Assembly: GCF_005222695.1 (NCBI RefSeq)
Contig: NZ_STGG01000052.1
Span: forward strand, 1-64,000
Reading direction: 5' to 3'
Length of the DNA stretch: 64,000 nt
Source: Massilia sp. HP4
Lineage (GTDB): Bacteria > Pseudomonadota > Gammaproteobacteria > Burkholderiales > Burkholderiaceae_D
Shown here: piece by piece, positions 19,862 to 28,721 of the stretch
Layout: each line of letters begins with the position of its first letter
Numbering within the stretch: the stretch's first letter is position 1
Notes under the pieces: generated by a model
Database searches by the model: none
What the model was told of the DNA's origin: nothing
Seen by the model: the letters and a program-made list of their open reading frames with translations, nothing else
Position numbers and translations under genes: made by a program

Positions 19862-22018
19862 ATGAAGACACACTTACACGCCCAGCCGCGCAGGCTGGCA
19901 CTCGCCATCGGCTGCGCCCTCGCCGCCTGGCAGGCCCAGGCCGAAGAACAGTTCCAACCCATTCCCACCGTCGAAATCACGGCCGCGGCGCCGCGCGCCA
20001 ACGGCCTGCTCAAGCTTGACACCCCGAGCGACACCGCTAGCCGCCTGGGTCTTACCCCGCGCGAGACGCCGGCCAGCGTCACCGTGGTCGACCGCGGCCT
20101 GATCGAGGTGCGCGGGGCCCAGGACACGCAGGAGATCCTGCGCGCCATCCCCGGCGTCACCGCCCACAATGCCCCGGGCAATATCGGCGTCAGCTACCGC
20201 GGCTTCGGCAGCGGCTCGATCAGCCAGCTGTTCAACGGCATCAATGTGCAGTATTCGATCGCCGCGCGCCCGGTCGACAGCTGGATCTTCGACCGGGTGG
20301 AAGCGATCGGCGGGCCGTCGAGCTTCCTGTTCGGCTCGGGCGCCGTGGGCGGCTCGATCAATTACATCACCAAGCTGGCCGAGACGCGCGACGTCGCCGA
20401 AGGCAGGCTGCGCCTGGGCGCCGACGAACTGAAGGAAGCCTCGGTCGGCCTGAATCGCCGCGTGGGCGAAGGCCATTACGCCCGCATCGACGTCAACCAC
20501 CGCGACACGGGTAGCTGGGTCGACGGCGTCGACAGCCGCTCGACCCAGCTGGCGGCCTCGCTGCGTTCCGATTTCGGGCGCGGCTTCACGCATACGCTGG
20601 CCTATGAATTCCAGCAGGAAGACGTCGACCGCCCTTACTGGGGCACGCCGGTCCTGAACCCGGCCGCGGGCAGGCTGCGCGTGAACGAAGCCACCCGTTT
20701 CAAGAACTACAATAGCGTCGATGCCGTCTACGACCAGCGCATACAGTGGCTGCGCTCGATCGCCGCCTGGAAGGTGGACGACGCCCTGCAGTTCACCAAT
20801 ACCTTCTACGTCTACGACGCGCTGCGCGACTACCGCAACGTCGAGGGCTACCGCTTCAATCCCGCCAATACGCAAGTCATCCGCTCGAACGCCCTGCTCC
20901 AGCGCCACGACCAGACCATGGTGGGCAACCGCGTCGACGGCACCTATCGCGGCCGCATCGGCGAACGCCGCAGCGACTGGTCGTTCGGGGTCGATTTCAG
21001 CATCAACCGGCAGACCCGCTATCCGAACAGCCAGACGGCCACGGTGGGCAGCGTCGATCCCTACCGCTTCGCCACCGAGCGCTTCTTCGACGTACCCGGC
21101 ATTACGCCGTTCTACCGCCCGGACCGCGACAACGAGGTCAAGACCACGGCGCTGTACGTCGAGAACCGCACCGCGCTGCTGCCCACGCTGAACCTGGTCA
21201 CTGCCCTGCGCCACGAACGCATCGCACTCGACCTGGTCAACCGGCGCGAGGTCACCCCTGCCGCGCCGGGCAGCTTCTCGCGCAGCTACAATCCGACCAC
21301 CGGCCGCCTCGGCCTGGTGTGGGACGTCACGCCCGGCATGAACCTCTATGCCCAGTATGCGACCGCCGCCGACCCGCCGTCGGGCGTGCTGTCCACCGCC
21401 TCGTTCAGCGACGTGATCAACAATAACGAACTGACCACCGGCCGCCAGGCGGAAGTCGGCGCCAAGCTCGACTTCTGGCAGGGCAAGGGCTCGGCCACCG
21501 TGGCCGCCTACCACATCACGCGCAAGAACATCTCGACCCCGGATCCGTTCAACAGCGGCGTGAACATCCTGGTCGGGGAACAATCGTCGCAAGGCGTCGA
21601 GCTGGCGCTGGGGCTGCAACCGACGACACGCCTGGCCGTGCAGGGCAACTTCACCTATGTCGATGCCGAGTACGAGCGCTACCAGCAAGGCAGCGTTTCG
21701 CTGGCCGGGAAGACGCCCACCAATACGCCGTCGACGGTGGCCAATCTCTGGGTCTCGTATGCCGTTACCCCCTCGGTGCAGGCCCACGTCGGCGCGCGCC
21801 GGGTCGGCAAGGTGTATGCCGACGCCGCCAACACCCTGTACTGGCCGGCCTATACCTTCGTCGACCTGGGCCTGAGCTGGCGGCTGAACCGCACGATGTC
21901 GGTGGAGGCGCGCGTGCGCAACCTCACCGACCGGCTGTACGCAGCCAATGTCAGCAACACGATGGCCTATCTCGGCGCGCCGCGCACGGCGGACGTGGCG
22001 CTGCGCATGGCGTTCTGA
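19862..22018 (+). CDS. TonB-dependent siderophore-type receptor
   Basis: A 718-residue outer-membrane receptor. It has a signal peptide (LALAIGCALAAWQAQAEE), a plug domain (TPRETPASVTVVDRGLIEVRGAQDTQEILRAIPG region, GVSYRGFGSGSISQLFNGIN) and a 22-strand barrel ending ALRMAF with terminal Phe. It resembles siderophore or ferric-chelate receptors of the FhuA/FpvA class, though the ligand is not determined. It is followed after 12 bp by the PepSY protein and preceded by the DUF2946 gene, a common metal-uptake trio. I see no Fur box upstream, unlike the receptor at 48174-50537. Start ATG 19862 opens the signal peptide. Confidence 0.93.
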   Translation: MKTHLHAQPRRLALAIGCALAAWQAQAEEQFQPIPTVEITAAAPRANGLLKLDTPSDTASRLGLTPRETPASVTVVDRGLIEVRGAQDTQEILRAIPGVTAHNAPGNIGVSYRGFGSGSISQLFNGINVQYSIAARPVDSWIFDRVEAIGGPSSFLFGSGAVGGSINYITKLAETRDVAEGRLRLGADELKEASVGLNRRVGEGHYARIDVNHRDTGSWVDGVDSRSTQLAASLRSDFGRGFTHTLAYEFQQEDVDRPYWGTPVLNPAAGRLRVNEATRFKNYNSVDAVYDQRIQWLRSIAAWKVDDALQFTNTFYVYDALRDYRNVEGYRFNPANTQVIRSNALLQRHDQTMVGNRVDGTYRGRIGERRSDWSFGVDFSINRQTRYPNSQTATVGSVDPYRFATERFFDVPGITPFYRPDRDNEVKTTALYVENRTALLPTLNLVTALRHERIALDLVNRREVTPAAPGSFSRSYNPTTGRLGLVWDVTPGMNLYAQYATAADPPSGVLSTASFSDVINNNELTTGRQAEVGAKLDFWQGKGSATVAAYHITRKNISTPDPFNSGVNILVGEQSSQGVELALGLQPTTRLAVQGNFTYVDAEYERYQQGSVSLAGKTPTNTPSTVANLWVSYAVTPSVQAHVGARRVGKVYADAANTLYWPAYTFVDLGLSWRLNRTMSVEARVRNLTDRLYAANVSNTMAYLGAPRTADVALRMAF

Positions 22019-22030
22019 CGGGAGCATACG

Positions 22031-23608
22031 ATGGGAGCGCAACTGAAACGCTGGCTGTTCCTGGTCCACCGCTGGCTCGGCATCGGCATCTGCCTGCTGT
22101 TCGCGATGTGGTTCGTCTCGGGCATCGTCATGATGTATGTCGGCTATCCCAAGCTGACCGAGGCAGAGCGCCTGCAGCACTTGCCGCGCCTGGAAGCGGA
22201 TGCGCGCCTGCTGGCGCCCGCCCGGGCGCTGGCGGCAGCCGGCATCGCCGGTCCGCTCGACGAGCTGCGCCTGGCCGCGTCCAGCGGTGGCCGTCCGGTG
22301 TACGTGGCAACGCCGGCACGCGCCGATACGCCTGCCGGCCACAAGCCGCCGCCGAAAGACAGCGGCGCGGTGACGATCGATGCCATGAGCGGACAGCGCC
22401 TGCAGGCGGTCGATGAGGCGCATGCGCTGGCAACCGCCGCCGCCTTCGCCGCGCCGGATATGAAACTCACGTACCAGGGCACGATCGACGAGGATGCGTT
22501 CACCCACTCGCGCGCGCTCGACCCGCATCGTCCGCTGCACAAGGTCGAGCTGGGCGATGCCGAACGCACCCTGCTCTACATCTCGAGCCGCAGCGGCGAA
22601 GTGGTGCGCGACGCGACGCGCAGCGAGCAGCTGTGGAATTACGCGGGCGCCTGGATCCACTGGCTGTATCCCTTCCGCGGCAATGCCTTCGAGCCTTACT
22701 GGACCGACATCGTCAACTGGCTGTCCATCCTCGGCATCGCGATGGCGCTCACCGGGACCGTGGTCGGCATCATGCGCTGGCGCTTCAAGAAACCCTACCG
22801 CAGCGGCGCGCGCACGCCCTATCCGGGCGCCATGATGCGCTGGCATCACATCACCGGCCTGCTGTTCGCGCTGGTGACGATCACCTGGATCTTCAGCGGC
22901 CTGATGTCGATGAATCCCTGGCGCATCTTCGATACCGGCGCGCCGAGGCTGAACATGGAGGCGCTGCAGGGCGGGCCGCTGGTGCCCGGCGCCGGCGACG
23001 CGGCGCCGCAAGCCCTGCTGGCGGCAACCGGCGGCGGCATGCGCGAACTGCGCTGGACCCGCGTGCTGGGAGAAAACCGGGTGCTGGCCCAGGCCGCCGC
23101 AGGCTCGCCCCAGGTGCTGGCCAGCCGCGATGGCAGCCCGGTCGAGCTCGATGCGGCGGCGCTGCGCCTTGCGGCCACGCGGCTGCTACAGGCGCCGGTC
23201 AAGCGGGTCGAGCGGCTGGACGACTACGACCTCTATTACTACGCGCGCGATGCCCACACGATGACGGGCGGCGGCGCCAAGCCGCTGCCGATCCTGCGCA
23301 TCGTGTTCGACGATCCGCATGCGACCTGGATCCACCTCGATCCGCATACCGGCGCGGTGCTGGGGCGCCTGGACAGCGGCAAGCGCACCAGCCGCTGGCT
23401 GTTCGCGATGCTGCATTCCTGGGACTGGCTGCCGCTGCTCGAACGGCGTCCGCTGTGGGACCTGGTGTTGATCGCGCTGAGCCTGGGCGGAACCCTGCTC
23501 AGCGTGACCGGTGTGGTGATCGGCTGGCGCCGGCTGGGACGTAAACTGCGCGAGGCGCGCCACGCATCGACCGTGGGCGCGCCTCGCGCAGGAGTGGCAG
23601 GCGTGTAG
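22031..23608 (+). CDS. PepSY-associated membrane protein (iron-uptake type)
   Basis: A 525-residue inner-membrane protein with four helices: an N-terminal one (LGIGICLLFAMWFVSGIVMMY), two in the middle (ILGIAMALTGTVVGIM; ITGLLFALVTITWIFSGLM) and a C-terminal one (LVLIALSLGGTLLSVTGVVIG). Two PepSY-like periplasmic regions lie between them. Conserved HRWLGI and MRWHHITGL carry His residues typical of family members that act as ferric-siderophore reductases. RBS GGGAG lies nine bases before the ATG and the gene starts 12 bp after the receptor, so the two are co-transcribed. A role in reducing or releasing imported metal is inference. Confidence 0.88.
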   Translation: MGAQLKRWLFLVHRWLGIGICLLFAMWFVSGIVMMYVGYPKLTEAERLQHLPRLEADARLLAPARALAAAGIAGPLDELRLAASSGGRPVYVATPARADTPAGHKPPPKDSGAVTIDAMSGQRLQAVDEAHALATAAAFAAPDMKLTYQGTIDEDAFTHSRALDPHRPLHKVELGDAERTLLYISSRSGEVVRDATRSEQLWNYAGAWIHWLYPFRGNAFEPYWTDIVNWLSILGIAMALTGTVVGIMRWRFKKPYRSGARTPYPGAMMRWHHITGLLFALVTITWIFSGLMSMNPWRIFDTGAPRLNMEALQGGPLVPGAGDAAPQALLAATGGGMRELRWTRVLGENRVLAQAAAGSPQVLASRDGSPVELDAAALRLAATRLLQAPVKRVERLDDYDLYYYARDAHTMTGGGAKPLPILRIVFDDPHATWIHLDPHTGAVLGRLDSGKRTSRWLFAMLHSWDWLPLLERRPLWDLVLIALSLGGTLLSVTGVVIGWRRLGRKLREARHASTVGAPRAGVAGV

Positions 23609-23609
23609 C

Positions 23610-24416
23610 TTACTGGCCGGCGGCGCCCGCCACGTGGCGGCTGGCCTGCGGCTGCTCGCCGGTCGGCAGGCGGTCGACGCGGTTGATGGTGGCCAGGCGC
23701 AAAAAGGCCAGCACGCGCAGCACCAGGTAGCCCGAGTCGAATTCCCACCACTTCATCGATAGCTTGGCCGAGGCCGGGTTGGCGTGGTGGTTGTTGTGCA
23801 GCTCGGCGCCGCCGAAGATGATCCCGATCGGGAAGAAGTTGCGCGAGTCTTCCTTGGTCTGGAAATTGCGGTAGCCGACCACGTGGAAGATGCCGTTGAT
23901 GAAGCCCGAGGCCCAGAACGGCAGGATCGACAGCTGGAACAGCCAGATCATGAAGCCATTGGCCGGGCCGAACACCAGCAGTTCGACCGCGAGGAAGAAC
24001 AAGGCGCCGCGGAAGCGGTGCTTCGTATACAGGTGTTCGTCCATCCAGTCTTCCTTGATGCCCACGCCATAGGCCTTTACCAGGTCGGCGTCGCGCGCCG
24101 CCTTGCGGTACAGGAGCGTGCCCTTGCCCAGGATGGTCCACAGGCCATGGATGCGCGGGCTGTGCGGATCTTCCTCGGTATCGCACTTGGCGTGGTGCTT
24201 GCGGTGCACCGCCACCCAGGTCCTGGCGGTCACGCCATAGGTGGTGAGCCAGATCCACATGCGGAACAGCTGGCACAGGATCGGATGGAAGGTCACGGCC
24301 CGGTGGCTGCGCGAGCGGTGCAGATACAGTTCGCTGGCGAACACGGTCATGATGTACGACCCTGCCATGGTCAGCGCGACGCCGGTTGGGCTGAGCTGGA
24401 TGAATCCTTCGAACAC
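23610..24416 (-). CDS. Membrane fatty-acid desaturase (acyl-CoA/acyl-lipid delta-9 type)
   Basis: A 268-residue integral membrane di-iron enzyme that inserts a double bond into fatty acyl chains. All three His boxes are present: HRSRSH (33-38), HRKHH (71-75) and HNNHH (about 207-211). They are separated by hydrophobic stretches in the expected pattern. The start is GTG 24416, supported by GGGAGAA seven bases upstream; there is no suitable ATG. It ends one base from the convergent PepSY gene. Membrane-fluidity adaptation to cold is the likely role. Confidence 0.92.
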   Translation of the reverse strand: MFEGFIQLSPTGVALTMAGSYIMTVFASELYLHRSRSHRAVTFHPILCQLFRMWIWLTTYGVTARTWVAVHRKHHAKCDTEEDPHSPRIHGLWTILGKGTLLYRKAARDADLVKAYGVGIKEDWMDEHLYTKHRFRGALFFLAVELLVFGPANGFMIWLFQLSILPFWASGFINGIFHVVGYRNFQTKEDSRNFFPIGIIFGGAELHNNHHANPASAKLSMKWWEFDSGYLVLRVLAFLRLATINRVDRLPTGEQPQASRHVAGAAGQ

Positions 24417-24556
24417 GTTGTTCTCCCTGGTATATGCGACGATGCGGACGTCTTTACGTCCTGGCGATACCGAAAGAATAACGTGGGGCGGCCCAAGGCC
24501 AATGCAGGAATAGAAAGGCTTTTACCCTTCTATTAACGCCATGATGGCCATCGACG

Positions 24557-25891
24557 TCAGCCGATCATGCCGCGCTGGCGAGCTTGCCTTACCCACGCTG
24601 GGTACTCGTTCATCAACAGGTCGTACAGCGCGCCGTCGGAATGCTCGTCGGGAGAGGCGACCGCGAAGAAGTCGGCATTGTCGAGCAGGCGGCCATCGAG
24701 ATCGTCCAGCTTTTCCAGGAACGGGAAATCGGAGTCGGCGAAGTTGGCCAGGGCCTTGGACCTGGATTTGCGGCCCTTGCCGATGCCCATGAACTGCCAG
24801 AAGATCGGTTCGCGGCTGGCCCAGCGCAGCTGGCGCTCGGTCAGCGATTTATCGGAGGTCGAGCCGTCGGTCACGAACATCACGTACACCGGCACCTCGG
24901 CCTTGACCGCGGCCTTGCGCTCGCCGCCGAAGCCATCCGGGAAGTAATGGCGGCGCACCGCCTCGATCGCCGCGCCGTAGCGGGTATCGCCTTCGAGCGG
25001 ATGCTTGTCGATGACGTGCCTGATGTAGTTCGACCAGTTCGACAGGCCCATCGGAGCGCCCTGGTGCACGTTGCGGCCGAACAGGAAGACGTCGATCTCG
25101 CCGTCGTCGTCGAAGCGGCAACCCAGCGCCAGGATGCGCTCGGCGAACTGCTGCACCAGGCCCTTGCGGTACAGGGTGCTCATCGAGCCCGAGATGTCCA
25201 GCACCAGGCAGACCTTGGCCCGGTGCTGGGCCAGGCCGGCCTTTTCCAGCGACACCGCGGCCGACTTGACCAGGTTGACCAGTTGCGGGGCGGATTGCGC
25301 GACGCGCTTTTCCAGGTCGACCACGGACGCACGCGGCGCGGCCGGCGCCGGCGCTGGAGCCGGCCGCGCTTCGTCGGCGACCGCGCCGCCGAAATGCCGC
25401 ACCAGCGCATCGAGGCCGCCGTTGAAACCCTGGCCGACGGCCATGAAGCGCCAGCCGCCATCCTTGCGATACAGCTCGCCCAGCATGACCGCCTTCTCGC
25501 CCGCGAAATCGCGGCCACTGAAGTCGAAGCGGGCAAACTCGCCCTGCGCCCCGACCAGGCGCAGGCAGCCCGCCTGCAATTGCGACATCGGCGCATTGCC
25601 GTCGGTGCTGGCCACGATGCTGAGCCGCTCGACCCAGGCCGGCAGGTTCGCGAGCCGCAAGTGAAAGCCCGCGGCGTCAAGCCCCACGCTGCCCTGCGCC
25701 ACGCCGCCACAGGGCGTGGACGGCTGGTTGAAGAACGTCATGTAGCGCTCATCAAGCAGCTTGCCGCCGGCGTCGAGCCCGAAGCAGGCGAAGTCCAGCG
25801 CCAGGCCCTGGGCCGACAGGCCGGCCTGCAGCACGCCATCGGGAACCACCTGCGCCAGGGGCAGGCGCTCGCCACGTTCCAGCTGCTTCAT
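24557..25891 (-). CDS. TerD-VWA fusion protein (TerF-like)
   Basis: A 444-residue cytosolic protein. The N-terminal ~170 residues are a TerD-type fold (LDFACFGLDAGGKLLDERYMTFFNQPSTPCGGV; FDFSGRDFAGEKAVMLGELYRKDGGWRFMAVGQGF). A Pro/Ala-rich linker follows, then a von Willebrand A domain with the metal site DISGSMS (near residue 230) and DTRYGAAIEAV, and VTDGSTSDKSLTERQL. TerD domains bind calcium, and TerF-like proteins join stress and tellurite clusters. Here the rest of a ter operon is absent, and only the TerC-CBS-CorC gene sits upstream. RBS and start ATG 25891 are acceptable. Confidence 0.88.
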   Translation of the reverse strand: MKQLERGERLPLAQVVPDGVLQAGLSAQGLALDFACFGLDAGGKLLDERYMTFFNQPSTPCGGVAQGSVGLDAAGFHLRLANLPAWVERLSIVASTDGNAPMSQLQAGCLRLVGAQGEFARFDFSGRDFAGEKAVMLGELYRKDGGWRFMAVGQGFNGGLDALVRHFGGAVADEARPAPAPAPAAPRASVVDLEKRVAQSAPQLVNLVKSAAVSLEKAGLAQHRAKVCLVLDISGSMSTLYRKGLVQQFAERILALGCRFDDDGEIDVFLFGRNVHQGAPMGLSNWSNYIRHVIDKHPLEGDTRYGAAIEAVRRHYFPDGFGGERKAAVKAEVPVYVMFVTDGSTSDKSLTERQLRWASREPIFWQFMGIGKGRKSRSKALANFADSDFPFLEKLDDLDGRLLDNADFFAVASPDEHSDGALYDLLMNEYPAWVRQARQRGMIG

Positions 25892-25920
25892 GTCACGCTC
25901 CAGTCAAGAGGGCGATCCGC

Positions 25921-27486
25921 TCAGCCCTTCTCGGGCGGCGGGGCGAATTCGTCGTCGATGCGGGTCACGATCACGGTCGCGATGCGGCGCTCCAGCACCT
26001 GCGCCACCTCGAATCTGAAGCCTTCGATCTCGACCGCATCGCCCACCTTCGGCAAGGTGCCGAAGCGTTCCAGCATCAGGCCGGCCAGCGAGGTGTAGTC
26101 GTCGGTGTCGCCGACCAGGGCGTCCGCCTCGAGCACCTGCTCCAGGTAGTGCAGGTCGGCGCTGCCGTCGACCCGCCAGCGGCCCGGACCCAGCGCCTGC
26201 ACCACCGGCTGCTCGTCCTCGTCGGGGAATTCGCCGGCGATCGCTTCCAGGATGTCGATCGGCGTCACCAGGCCCTGCAGCGTGCCGTATTCGTCGGCGA
26301 TGATCACCAGCTGGCCATGCGAGCGCTTGAGGCGGTCCATGACCTTGAGCACGCCGCTGGCGTCGGGCATGATGATCGGCGTGCGGATATGGGCCGCATC
26401 GATCGCGCCGGACTGGGTCAGGTCGGCGATCAGGTCCTTGGCGCGCGCGACGCCGATCACTTCGTCCAGTTGGCCGCGGCACACCGGGAAGAAGCCGTGC
26501 GGAGTGGCCAGCAGCTGGGCGCGGATGGTGTCGGCATCATCCTCGATATTGATCCACGAGATATCCGAGCGGTTGGTCATGATCGTGCGCACCGAGCGCT
26601 GCGACAGGCTCAATACGCCGCTGACCATATTGCGCTCTTCGGCCTCGAAGGCCGGTTCCTCGGCGGCCTTGGTTTCGGCTTCCGGCTCGTCATGCTGGTC
26701 GGCGCCGCGCTTGCTGCCCAGCAGGCGCAACACGGCGTCGGCGGTGCGGTCGCGCAGCGGGATGTGCGCTTCCTGCTTGATGAAGTTGCGGCGCGCCAGC
26801 TGGTTGAAGAACTCGATCACGACCGAGAAGCCGATCGCGGCGTACAGGTAACCCTTCGGAATGTGGAAGCCCAGGCCTTCGGCGATCAGCGACAGGCCGA
26901 TCATCAGCAGGAAGGACAGGCACAGCACGACCACGGTCGGATGGGCGTTGACGAAGCGCGTCAGCGGCTTGGATGCGAACAGCATGACGCCCATCGAGAT
27001 GACGACGGCGGCCATCATGACGCCCAGGTGTTCGACCATGCCGACCGCGGTGATCACGGCGTCGAGCGAGAACACGGCGTCGAGCACGATGATCTGCGCC
27101 ACCACGGCGGCGAAGCTGGCGTATTCGCGCTTGCCGGTCTGGACCTGCGATTTGCCTTCGACGCGCTCATGCAGTTCGATGGTCGCCTTGGCGAGCAGGA
27201 AGATGCCGCCGATGAGCAGGATCAGGTCGCGGCCGGAGAACGCCAGCGTGCCGATACTAAACAAGGGTGCGGTCAGCGTGACCAGCCACGAGATCATCGT
27301 GAGAAGGCCGAGGCGCATGATCATGGCGAGGGACAGGCCGAGGAGCCGTGCCTTGTCGCGCTGGTGCGGGGGAAGTTTGTCCGCCAGGATGGCGATGAAG
27401 ATCAGGTTGTCGATGCCCAGGACGATTTCGAGCACGACAAGAGTGAGCAAGCCGACCCATATATTCGGGTCAAGTAGCCATTCCAT
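25921..27486 (-). CDS. TerC family membrane protein with CBS pair and CorC domain
   Basis: A 521-residue protein. The TerC domain (about residues 10-230, seven or so helices) has EIVLGIDNLIFIAILADKLP and IIVLDAVFSLDAVITAVGM, with paired Asp residues proposed to handle metal ions. Two CBS motifs follow (about 300-430, including MTNRSDISWINIEDD and VIIADEYGTLQGLVTPIDILEAI), then a CorC/HlyC-associated domain. It is of the YoaE/YegH type in architecture. ATG 27486 opens the first helix; upstream codons are not protein-like, but no clear ribosome-binding site is visible. A role in manganese or divalent-metal efflux is inferred from the family. Confidence 0.9.
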   Translation of the reverse strand: MEWLLDPNIWVGLLTLVVLEIVLGIDNLIFIAILADKLPPHQRDKARLLGLSLAMIMRLGLLTMISWLVTLTAPLFSIGTLAFSGRDLILLIGGIFLLAKATIELHERVEGKSQVQTGKREYASFAAVVAQIIVLDAVFSLDAVITAVGMVEHLGVMMAAVVISMGVMLFASKPLTRFVNAHPTVVVLCLSFLLMIGLSLIAEGLGFHIPKGYLYAAIGFSVVIEFFNQLARRNFIKQEAHIPLRDRTADAVLRLLGSKRGADQHDEPEAETKAAEEPAFEAEERNMVSGVLSLSQRSVRTIMTNRSDISWINIEDDADTIRAQLLATPHGFFPVCRGQLDEVIGVARAKDLIADLTQSGAIDAAHIRTPIIMPDASGVLKVMDRLKRSHGQLVIIADEYGTLQGLVTPIDILEAIAGEFPDEDEQPVVQALGPGRWRVDGSADLHYLEQVLEADALVGDTDDYTSLAGLMLERFGTLPKVGDAVEIEGFRFEVAQVLERRIATVIVTRIDDEFAPPPEKG

Positions 27487-27675
27487 TGGAGAGTTTTGTA
27501 GTGAAGGAAGGGGCATTGTACGCGATCGTGCCGGCAACGGGCCAGAACCGCGATCGCTCGTCCACCGTCCGTCCATGGACCTCGATGTTTCCGTAAGGAT
27601 ATAATCGTTGCAGGCGTAAGGTATACTCATTCATCCGGAAGACCGGGAAAAGATACGTGTAACGAGGGGGCGGCA

Positions 27676-28155
27676 ATGGGACTCATGGGAATTCTTGGAT
27701 TTTTCGTGGTGGTGGGCGGCCTCATTGCCATGTCCACCACCAGCCGCGTCTTCATGACCATCCTGTTTGGCGCGAGTATCTACTATTGGCAGTCCATTTC
27801 CGCCGTTCTGCACGGCGGAAATGGCCCTAGCCTGGATGAACTTAAAATGGCAATGACGCTGTTAAGCGCCAATATTGGTGGCTTCATCGTTGCCACGGTG
27901 TTAGGCGTACTTAAAAGCGATAGTGGCAGTGATCGCCATTATCGGGAGAAAAGAAAGGTCTTCTTGATTTTCCTGGCGAAGTGGGGCTCGATCTATGCGG
28001 CCTACGCTTACATCTGCGGAAAGCTGATCGATTGGGGTTACGGTGAAGAGGGCATAGGCTGGTTCTTCATGCGCGCCTGGGGAGTCTATGGTTTTATCGT
28101 CCTGCTCGTCCTTTGGTTTGTCTTCAAGCCACGCAAGCAGATACACAAAGCCTGA
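27676..28155 (+). CDS. Hypothetical polytopic membrane protein
   Basis: A 159-residue protein I do not recognise. Hydrophobic stretches suggest four or five helices (GILGFFVVVGGLIAMSTTS, FMTILFGASIYYWQSI, LLSANIGGFIVATVLGVL, GSIYAAYAYICGKLI, GVYGFIVLLVLWFVFKP). A short basic loop (DRHYREKRK) lies mid-way and a Lys-rich tail ends it. Its base composition is visibly more AT-rich than its neighbours, and codons such as TTA, AAA and ATT recur, which suggests recent acquisition. RBS GAGGGG lies eight bases before ATG 27676. It is divergent from the TerC gene and followed by a decayed transporter. Confidence 0.65.
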   Translation: MGLMGILGFFVVVGGLIAMSTTSRVFMTILFGASIYYWQSISAVLHGGNGPSLDELKMAMTLLSANIGGFIVATVLGVLKSDSGSDRHYREKRKVFLIFLAKWGSIYAAYAYICGKLIDWGYGEEGIGWFFMRAWGVYGFIVLLVLWFVFKPRKQIHKA

Positions 28156-28164
28156 CAGCCGTAC

Positions 28165-28720
28165 AACGCATACCTGGCATTCCGGTCCGGCCAGTCCGAC
28201 ACCGGACCGGGATTGGGCGCCGCCATGCCGAACGCGGTGATCCTGATGAGCGAATTCTGCCCCCAACCGCAAGCGCGCCGTGCTCACCAATGCAATGTTC
28301 TGCGGCTTCCCGCTCGGCGCTGCCGTCGGTGGCTTTCTCGCGGCCTGGATGATCCCGCTCCGGGAGCAGGCGCAGCGTGCTGCTGCTGGGCGGCCTGGCG
28401 CCGCTGCTGGAGGGACTCTCGATCATTTTGCTGTTGCCGGAGTCGGTGCGCCTCCTGGTCGCGCGCGGCGCCGGCCACGAACGCATCCGCGCCATCCTGC
28501 ACCACGTCTCACCAAGCGCCGATGAGGCTTGCGCTGCTGGTGGTGCTCGGGGCCGGGCTGGCGATGAACACCGCGCAGGCATCGCTGCCGCTGGCGGCGG
28601 CCTTCTGCCCCCGGCCGCGCGACCGGCGTGACGGGCGCCGGATCACTGGGGGATAGTGGCCTGGCTGGCGCTGCTGGTCAAGCAGGCCGCGGAATGCGCA
28701 GGCAAGCGGCCGGCGTAACC
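28165..28720 (+). pseudogene. MFS transporter pseudogene (AAHS/PcaK-like), frameshifted
   Basis: Four stretches of one major-facilitator protein lie in order but in changing frames. The first is GLGAAMPNAVILMSEFCP (frame 1, about 28205-28260). It is followed by AVLTNAMFCGFPLGAAVGGFLAAW (frame 2, 28277-28350), then LLLGGLAPLLEGLSIILLLPESVRLLVARGAGHERIRAIL (frame 3, shown as the family's LPES-R-L motif, 28380-28500), then RLALLVVLGAGLAMNTAQASL (frame 1, 28524-28590). Sequence between fragments is short or missing and there is no N-terminal third. I judge it a decayed aromatic-acid/H+ symporter-type transporter. None of the single-frame pieces would form a protein. Confidence 0.75.
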
Positions 28721-28721
28721 T

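Noticed and set aside
19874..23011. A 1045-codon open frame on the minus strand
   Set aside because: It is antisense to the TonB receptor and PepSY genes; it is rich in Arg, Gln, His and Val in a repeating pattern typical of shadow frames in high-GC DNA and has no known domain.
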